Below are positions 20,973-25,374 of a DNA stretch of 25,374 nt, piece after piece. The notes beneath the pieces are model-generated. The model saw only the letters and a list, made by a program, of their open reading frames with translations. It did not search any database and was not told the DNA's origin. The stretch spans positions 1 through 25,374 of the forward strand of contig DASRFK010000061.1 in assembly GCA_035651635.1 (NCBI GenBank), given 5' to 3'. The position numbers and the translations under genes are program-made. The stretch's first letter is position 1; each line of letters starts with the position of its first letter. This stretch comes from JANXQE01 sp035651635. GTDB taxonomy: Bacteria; Verrucomicrobiota; Verrucomicrobiia; Limisphaerales; UBA8199.

Positions 20973-21962
20973 CTAAGCATCCTTGTGCCTGAGCTGGATC
21001 TGCTGGATTTCCTGGAACGGAATCAATATTTCCTCGGTGGCTCCGCTACGCTGGATTTCCAGGTGCATGTCGTTGGCCGCGATCCGGGAAATGCGCTGTC
21101 CGGAGTATTCTCCCCGCGAGGTCTTGATTAACAGCACCATGTCTTTATCGGCGTCACGGCGGACGACGCTGAAAAATCCGGGAAACTTTGTCTCGATAAA
21201 GCGGCGGTTGAAAGTGAACTGCCCGCGTTGATACGTTACGGTCTCGGGTACGGACGGCTTGCCGTGACCCGCTTCGGTCTGGGCTAATTTCAGACCGGCC
21301 GGGTGTTCAGCCTGGCCCCGCATCGGATTGAGCTCGTCAGCCGTGCCGGCTGCCGGAGCGGCAATGGGTTCGGCGGCGCTTTGGGCGGCGGCGACCTCCT
21401 CGCGGATCTCGGCGGCGGTTTTCTGCATGCGCGTCGGCAGGGAAAGAAACACAATGGGTGAAAGCAATCCCAGGAAAGGGATGGCCGCCAGGCCGCAAAC
21501 CATCCCCGGCGGTTGGGCGCGGAACAAGGCAACTTCGTAGGCGGCGTAGACATTAGCCGCGTACAAAACCAACAAAACAATGATGCCCAAAGTTGACGAA
21601 GCCATCGCTCCCAAGAGGGACTGCCGGGGCGGACGTTCCAACCGCGGCGGTTCTTTTATGTTGACCTCGGTTTTCTTGATTTTTTCTTCCTGGCTGATCT
21701 CGATAAACGGCTCGACAAAAGGTTCCATGCGCTGGTTCTTGGCGAAATTGCGCAAGTCCTCCTGTGCAAAGCTGGTCCAAGGCACTCGTTGGTAATCGCC
21801 TTCACCTATTTTGACCTGGACGCCCTGGTCGTTGGCGGTGGTCGGCAGGATTTCGCCGGTGACAGTTTGGCCGTTGGTAAGCTTGAACGTGTCGGCCCGG
21901 AGTTGTGTCGTGAGCAGCCCCAACAGCAGCATCGTCAGGGCCAGGTATAAACTACGCACCAT
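20973..21962 (-). CDS. membrane protein with two beta-rich domains, unknown function
   Basis: About 329 residues from ATG 21962, which follows CCAAAGG and begins a clear signal peptide (residues 1-23, cleavage after LRA-DTF). Residues about 24-75 ('DTFKLTNGQTVTGEIL' ... 'VPWTSFAQEDLRNFAK') form a small beta-barrel-like module of a type I associate with verrucomicrobial secreted proteins. A charged linker leads to two membrane spans (about 124-142 and 156-176). An Ala/Glu-rich coil and a disordered stretch follow. The C-terminal region (about 235-329) has a second beta-rich module ('KTSRGEYSGQRISRIAANDM', 'ILIPFQEIQQIQL'). With a cleaved signal and two spans, both modules should lie outside the cytoplasm. 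The frame extends further upstream to 22106 but without similarity. Function is unknown. Confidence 0.75.
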   Translation of the reverse strand: MVRSLYLALTMLLLGLLTTQLRADTFKLTNGQTVTGEILPTTANDQGVQVKIGEGDYQRVPWTSFAQEDLRNFAKNQRMEPFVEPFIEISQEEKIKKTEVNIKEPPRLERPPRQSLLGAMASSTLGIIVLLVLYAANVYAAYEVALFRAQPPGMVCGLAAIPFLGLLSPIVFLSLPTRMQKTAAEIREEVAAAQSAAEPIAAPAAGTADELNPMRGQAEHPAGLKLAQTEAGHGKPSVPETVTYQRGQFTFNRRFIETKFPGFFSVVRRDADKDMVLLIKTSRGEYSGQRISRIAANDMHLEIQRSGATEEILIPFQEIQQIQLRHKDA

Positions 21963-22009
21963 GGCCTTTGGATAACAAATGACCCCTGCGGAAGGAAGGA
22001 AAATTACAG

Positions 22010-23425
22010 TCAGCTCCTTTCCACTCCCAAATGGCTTACGAGGTCCTCCACCACCCAGTTGGGCCGGGTATTTTGGAGGGCATCGGCGCTGGCGCCATGT
22101 TGCCATACTCCGTAGCGCAACGTCAGCAGCGAATCCGACTGAAGCGTGCGTTGCGCGAGCAAGCCGGCCAGGTAGCCCGAGAGCACGTCGCCACTGCCGC
22201 CTTGGGCCAAGTGGGGGTTGCCGGACGAATTGACGAACACCGGGCCGGTGCTCCTGCCGATCAGGGTTTGATGGCCTTTAAGGACAACGTACGTATTGCT
22301 AAAGCGACGCGAAAGATTGCGTAACGCCTCCAAGCGATCGGACTGAACCTCCTTGGTTTGGCAGCTCAGCATCCGGGCCGCCTCGCCAGGGTGTGGAGTG
22401 ATGACCCGGATACCGGGTTGCTCAGGCGGTTCAGGCGGGATCCAGGCCAGAGCACTGGCATCGACGATTAGTGGCCCGGCAAAACGGTGCCAGAGTTCCG
22501 CCACTAACAGTTTGATTTGGTCCGGGACATCCTCAGCGGCCAGACCGGGCCCCATCAGGATGGCAGTGCGATTGTCCGCCGGCTTGGTTTCTGCCCGCCA
22601 CGGCGAGACCATCACCGCCTGCAATTGGGAGGCGATCACGTGGTAAACCGGTTCCAACGCGTAGAGGGTAATCAGCCCGGGTTGCGCGCGTTGGGCGCCT
22701 CGGGCCGTCAGCACCCCCGCGCCGTGGTAACCAAGGCTGCCGGCGATTATCGACAGATGGCCGTATGTTCCCTTGTGCCCGGCGACCGCCCGGGGCGGTG
22801 GGAAGGTCGCAAAATCCTGCGGTAAGGTCCACTGAAGCTCGGACTGTGGGAGATTTGGAGCCAGGCCGACGTCATTCGCCACCTCGAGCCGGCCGACATA
22901 ATCCCATGCCGAGTTCGAGAGCAACCCAGCCTTGGGAGCTCCAACGGTCAGGGTTACCAAAGCGCGGATAGCCGCACCTTGAGGCTGGCCGGTTGTGATG
23001 TCCAAGCCGGAGGGCACATCCACGGCGAGGACTTTCAACCCAGTCGCATTGACGCGATCGATCAAGGTCACCCAGGGAGAGCTGAGCGGACGATTGAGGC
23101 CAATGCCAAATAAGCCATCGATTACCAGAGCGGGCTTCAAAGACAGCAGGGTCTCGAGTTTCGGAAGGTCGCCCTGCGGATCGCCAACGTCCAGCACATC
23201 CACCCGGCGTTCCGGCAGATGGTCCCGAGCACAACGTGCATCGTCCCCATTATGGCCTTTGCCTGCGAGGATGAGGATCAGATCCGAGGGTTGGGTTAAA
23301 CCCAGGGCGCAATTGGCTACAGCCCGGCCGACCCGGCGAATGACTTCGGCTTCAGTTTGCCCGGACGCCCAGGTGTCTTTCTCCCACTGGCGCATCTGCT
23401 CGAGGCTCAAGACTGGCAACGGCAT
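22010..23425 (-). CDS. nnr: bifunctional NAD(P)H-hydrate repair enzyme (epimerase + ADP/ATP-dependent dehydratase)
   Basis: About 471 residues joining YjeF_N and YjeF_C domains, which together repair hydrated NADH and NADPH. The epimerase half has 'LILAGKGHNGDDARCARDHL' (about 51-70; usually GxGNNGGDG, so the N and G positions differ), catalytic Asp103 in IDGLFGIGL and VDVPSGLD. The dehydratase half has 'HKGTYGHLSIIAGSLGYHGA', ITPHPGEAARML, VVLKG and the catalytic block AQGGSGDVLSG with Asp413. The usual DADAL motif reads DASAL here. I chose ATG 23425 because similarity begins at MPLPVLSLEQMRQWE; the frame runs upstream to 23500. No strong ribosome binding site is seen. It lies 47 bases from the start of the next minus-strand gene, the two-beta-domain membrane protein, and may share its transcript. 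Confidence 0.9.
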   Translation of the reverse strand: MPLPVLSLEQMRQWEKDTWASGQTEAEVIRRVGRAVANCALGLTQPSDLILILAGKGHNGDDARCARDHLPERRVDVLDVGDPQGDLPKLETLLSLKPALVIDGLFGIGLNRPLSSPWVTLIDRVNATGLKVLAVDVPSGLDITTGQPQGAAIRALVTLTVGAPKAGLLSNSAWDYVGRLEVANDVGLAPNLPQSELQWTLPQDFATFPPPRAVAGHKGTYGHLSIIAGSLGYHGAGVLTARGAQRAQPGLITLYALEPVYHVIASQLQAVMVSPWRAETKPADNRTAILMGPGLAAEDVPDQIKLLVAELWHRFAGPLIVDASALAWIPPEPPEQPGIRVITPHPGEAARMLSCQTKEVQSDRLEALRNLSRRFSNTYVVLKGHQTLIGRSTGPVFVNSSGNPHLAQGGSGDVLSGYLAGLLAQRTLQSDSLLTLRYGVWQHGASADALQNTRPNWVVEDLVSHLGVERS

Positions 23426-23594
23426 ACTTTGGAACTTACGCGCGAAAATACTGTCGGAAAGCCCTTTTTTGTCTGAGGAACCCCTTTGCGGCCACCGCAA
23501 GTTATGAAAAGACTTTGAGGTTCGGAAAGCTATGGAACGGTTAGGGAAGTGGGAGGAGGCAGACTCAAATGGGGGGTATTTTCTGTGACACTCT

Positions 23595-23626
23595 CATTAA
23601 CACCGCGGCTTCAGCCCGGTGTAATG
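23595..23626. repeat. single-hairpin REP-like palindrome upstream of the sirtuin gene
   Basis: CATTAACACCG (23595-23605) pairs with CGGTGTAATG (23617-23626), allowing one bulged A. Inside it GGCT pairs with AGCC around TC after a one-base bulge. This gives about 14 bp of stem. It overlaps an alternative ATG at 23624. The GGCTTCAGCC core recalls the GCCTTCAGGC core of element A. Confidence 0.55.
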
Positions 23627-23671
23627 ACGTGCTCGGGCGCAGGAAACTGTTTCAACACTCCTCAGGAAGTC

Positions 23672-24466
23672 ATGGACGATGCACCCAATCGTGGCGAAAA
23701 TGAGATTGTGGAGTGCGATTTGGAGAAATTCGCTGGACTGCTCAAGCAAGCAAAGCGGGTCCTGGTTTTTACCGGGGCCGGTATTTCGACCGGGAGCGGA
23801 ATTCCTGATTTTCGCGGACCGCAGGGGGTTTGGACACGGCGCAAGCCAGTCTATTACGCCGAGTTCATGAGCAGCGAGGCCGCTCGCATTGAACATTGGG
23901 ATTATAAGCTCGAAGGATGGGCCGCATTTCGAGATGCGCGACCGAACGCGACGCATCACGCGATCGTGAGATTGGAGCGAGCGAATAAGTTACTAGCGGT
24001 GGTAACACAGAATATTGACGGGTTGCATTCGCGGGCTGGAACCTCTCATGAGAGACTGATCGAGCTCCACGGCACGAACAGCCTGGTCGAGTGCCAAGCG
24101 TGCGGGAAACTGAGCGACCCGGAACCGCACTTCGAGCGGTTCAGAACAACGCGTCGACCGCCCGCATGTGACTGCGGCGGATTTCTCAAGCCGGCCACGA
24201 TCAGTTTCGGCCAGAACCTGCGCCCGGGAGACATTGAGCGAGCTACCCGCGCTGCGGAAGAAGCAGATCTGGTCGTGGCGCTGGGCTCGACGCTTTCGGT
24301 TTATCCAGCGGCACAAGTTCCCTTGATAGCGGCACGGCGTGGGGTTCGTTACGTGGTCGTCAACCGTGGGGCGACGGAGCATGACGGCCTTCCAGAAGTC
24401 ACGCTCCGAATCGAGGGAAACGTGGAAGAGATTTTTCCAGCGGCGGTGGCCCTGGCGCTGGAGTAG
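23672..24466 (+). CDS. Sir2 family NAD-dependent protein deacylase
   Basis: A 264-residue sirtuin that removes acyl groups from lysine using NAD. NAD-binding motifs are GAGISTGSGIPDFRG (residues 35-49) and TQNIDGLH (112-119); the catalytic His133 is in ELHGT. The small zinc domain has Cys141/Cys144 (CQAC) and Cys166/Cys168 (CDC), so the second pair is CxC instead of the usual CxxC, followed by GGFLKPATISFGQ. LGSTLSVYPAA and the NRG motif near residue 231 complete the family. I chose ATG 23672 because AGGAAG sits just before it; ATGs at 23624 and 23549 are in frame but poorly supported, and the former lies in a hairpin. Cytoplasmic; targets cannot be read from sequence. It is divergent from the NAD(P)HX repair gene, a neighbour that also deals with NAD chemistry. 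Confidence 0.92.
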   Translation: MDDAPNRGENEIVECDLEKFAGLLKQAKRVLVFTGAGISTGSGIPDFRGPQGVWTRRKPVYYAEFMSSEAARIEHWDYKLEGWAAFRDARPNATHHAIVRLERANKLLAVVTQNIDGLHSRAGTSHERLIELHGTNSLVECQACGKLSDPEPHFERFRTTRRPPACDCGGFLKPATISFGQNLRPGDIERATRAAEEADLVVALGSTLSVYPAAQVPLIAARRGVRYVVVNRGATEHDGLPEVTLRIEGNVEEIFPAAVALALE

Positions 24467-24839
24467 GCTGTTGAAGCAGGCCGGCGCCGCGCGCCCATCG
24501 GAATGCGCCAGCTAGCCGCCCGGAACGCCGCATTTATGCGGCAGCGTGGCGAGTAATGTGGGCGCGCAATCTTCCAGGCCCCTGCCGCATAAATGCGGCG
24601 TTCCGGGGCTCTGCGGAATAATACACAGGAATATCCCTCTCCCCGTCCCTCTCTCCGCCGTTCTTCGCGGGGCGAGGGAGATCGATCGTTGCGCGATCCT
24701 TGCGCGCCGATGGCTGTCCGTCCTTCCCTCCCCTCGACGGGCCCTCACGGCACCGAGGCGGCTTCGGCCCGCGCAGGCGCGAGGAGAGTCCATTCCCGAT
24801 CTGCGGTCGCCCCGAATCTGTGGGGAGACTCATCGCGAG
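24467..24839. other. gene-free interval with palindromic DNA
   Basis: This stretch between sirtuin and the oxidoreductase gene holds repeat C (24519-24607) and then a CT/GA-biased zone. There TCCCTC near 24650 can pair with GAGGGA near 24675, giving an imperfect hairpin. Short overlapping frames on both strands lack start signals, motifs or codon bias, and I regard them as non-coding. Confidence 0.5.
24519..24607. repeat. double-palindrome repeat element C
   Basis: Two perfect 26-base arms, 24519-24544 and 24582-24607, form an inverted repeat around a 37-base loop. Each arm contains its own near-perfect palindrome GCCGCATTTATGCGGC. It begins 52 bases after the sirtuin stop and could act as a transcript end hairpin, but its size and nested form match elements A and B better than a terminator. 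Confidence 0.8.
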
Positions 24840-24875
24840 CAAAACAAAAGCCGGCAGCGAGAGCGCCACCGGCTT
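24840..24875 (-). terminator. rho-independent terminator of the partial oxidoreductase gene
   Basis: On the minus strand AAGCCGG pairs with CCGGCTT (plus-strand 24869-24875 and 24848-24854), with a further GCG/CGC pair in the loop. The stem runs into TTTTGTTTTG. It lies 25 bases after the stop codon of the minus-strand gene. Confidence 0.8.
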
Positions 24876-24900
24876 AAGAGAAAAGTTGCTTAGGCGGCAA

Positions 24901-25374
24901 TTACGCCAAGCCGAAGCCTTTGCGATAGGTTCGTTTGACGAAGTGCGCGGCTTCCGGTGCGTTGGTGGCGCGCATCTTCGGACCGTCCCATTCCAATTTC
25001 TTGCCGACGCGCAGCGCGACGCAGCCCAGGAGAATGATTTCGGTGAGATACGCCGCGATATCGAAGTTGGAGTAAGGGACCAGGTTACCTTTGCAACCTT
25101 CGATCCATTCCAGGTGCTGTTTGGCATCGGTGTCCTTGGCCAGGTGGTTGCGCGGCAAGGTCACCGGCACGGCTTTGCAGGCCTCGTGGTCGTTGCCGTT
25201 TTTCAGCTCCTTCTCATCATTGAGCTTCACAAAGAACCGGGCGCCGTAATCATCGGGCGAAAAGATTTGGCCTTTTTCGCCAATCAACAAACAGCCGGCA
25301 ATGGGGACCTTGTCCATCATTTCCTTGATGTCCTTGGTCAGATCTTCAGGCGGCCGCAACGGCTTGACGGTCTT
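24901..25374 (-). CDS. Gfo/Idh/MocA family oxidoreductase, C-terminal part (cut by window edge)
   Basis: The last about 157 residues of a larger protein; the reading frame is open to the window edge, so the start lies outside. The ending 'LEWDGPKMRATNAPEAAHFV' followed by KRTYRKGFGLA is the usual C-terminus of the Planctomycetes/Verrucomicrobia type of secreted Gfo/Idh/MocA dehydrogenases. 'HLEWIEGCKG' and 'YLTEIILLGCVALRVGKKL' are the helices that normally precede it. The missing N-terminal part should hold the NAD(P)-binding domain and probably a Tat signal. Substrate unknown. A clear terminator follows on the minus strand. It is of a different subtype from the complete Gfo/Idh/MocA protein at 7590-8972. 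Confidence 0.85.
   Translation of the reverse strand, partial: KTVKPLRPPEDLTKDIKEMMDKVPIAGCLLIGEKGQIFSPDDYGARFFVKLNDEKELKNGNDHEACKAVPVTLPRNHLAKDTDAKQHLEWIEGCKGNLVPYSNFDIAAYLTEIILLGCVALRVGKKLEWDGPKMRATNAPEAAHFVKRTYRKGFGLA

Noticed and set aside
24534..25127. A 197-codon open frame on the minus strand
   Set aside because: It runs from the Gfo/Idh/MocA gene in another frame into the palindromic interval and has no recognisable domain.

Overview
The window is GC-rich chromosomal DNA, most likely from a free-living (soil-type) verrucomicrobium near the Pedosphaera/Limisphaerales group. This rests on gene content only: Tat-exported Gfo/Idh/MocA and TIM-barrel sugar-isomerase proteins, several secreted or membrane proteins of types I associate with Verrucomicrobia, two adenylate kinase paralogues, a bifunctional-nuclease-family gene and abundant palindromic intergenic repeats. 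I found no rRNA, tRNA, CRISPR array, transposase or prophage gene.

Left part (1-4.6 kb). Minus-strand DUF151 nuclease and holA (DNA polymerase III delta) form a pair. Then come two convergent small genes (a one-pass membrane protein and a CxxC...CxxH zinc-knuckle protein) and a minus-strand pair, a diaminopentanoate-dehydrogenase-like NAD(P) reductase followed by a Tat-exported sugar isomerase/epimerase-like protein. 4.9-9.0 kb, plus strand: a secreted protein with a Gly/His/Tyr tail, a DUF4142 protein, a zinc-LID adenylate kinase and a Tat-exported Gfo/Idh/MocA oxidoreductase. A good rho-independent terminator follows the first of these.

Centre (9.2-17.4 kb), plus strand: a lipoprotein sugar-binding protein, a double-ATPase ABC protein, a permease, a nucleoside hydrolase with a buried signal-like hydrophobic stretch, and ribokinase. 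Together these suggest nucleoside hydrolysis, possibly outside the cytoplasm, followed by ribose uptake and phosphorylation. ispD, an M20 carboxypeptidase-like gene and a tiny DUF1328 membrane protein follow.

Right part (17.5-25.4 kb). A minus-strand operon holds a short-LID adenylate kinase paralogue, a zinc-ribbon protein, a small unknown ORF and fmt (TTG start). A plus-strand wyosine-type radical SAM gene is next. Then come a minus-strand membrane protein with two beta-rich domains, a fused NAD(P)HX epimerase/dehydratase, a plus-strand sirtuin, and the 3' end of another Gfo/Idh/MocA gene with its own terminator.

The most unusual signal is a set of palindromic elements at about 9.0, 12.9 and 24.55 kb, with a single-hairpin relative at 23.6 kb. 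The three large ones differ in sequence but share one architecture: a long inverted repeat in which each arm is itself a small hairpin. The one at 12.9 kb lies in frame inside the 5' part of the nucleoside hydrolase ORF, and its two arms differ only by a compensatory base-pair swap. I see no defence, secretion or other clearly new multigene system.
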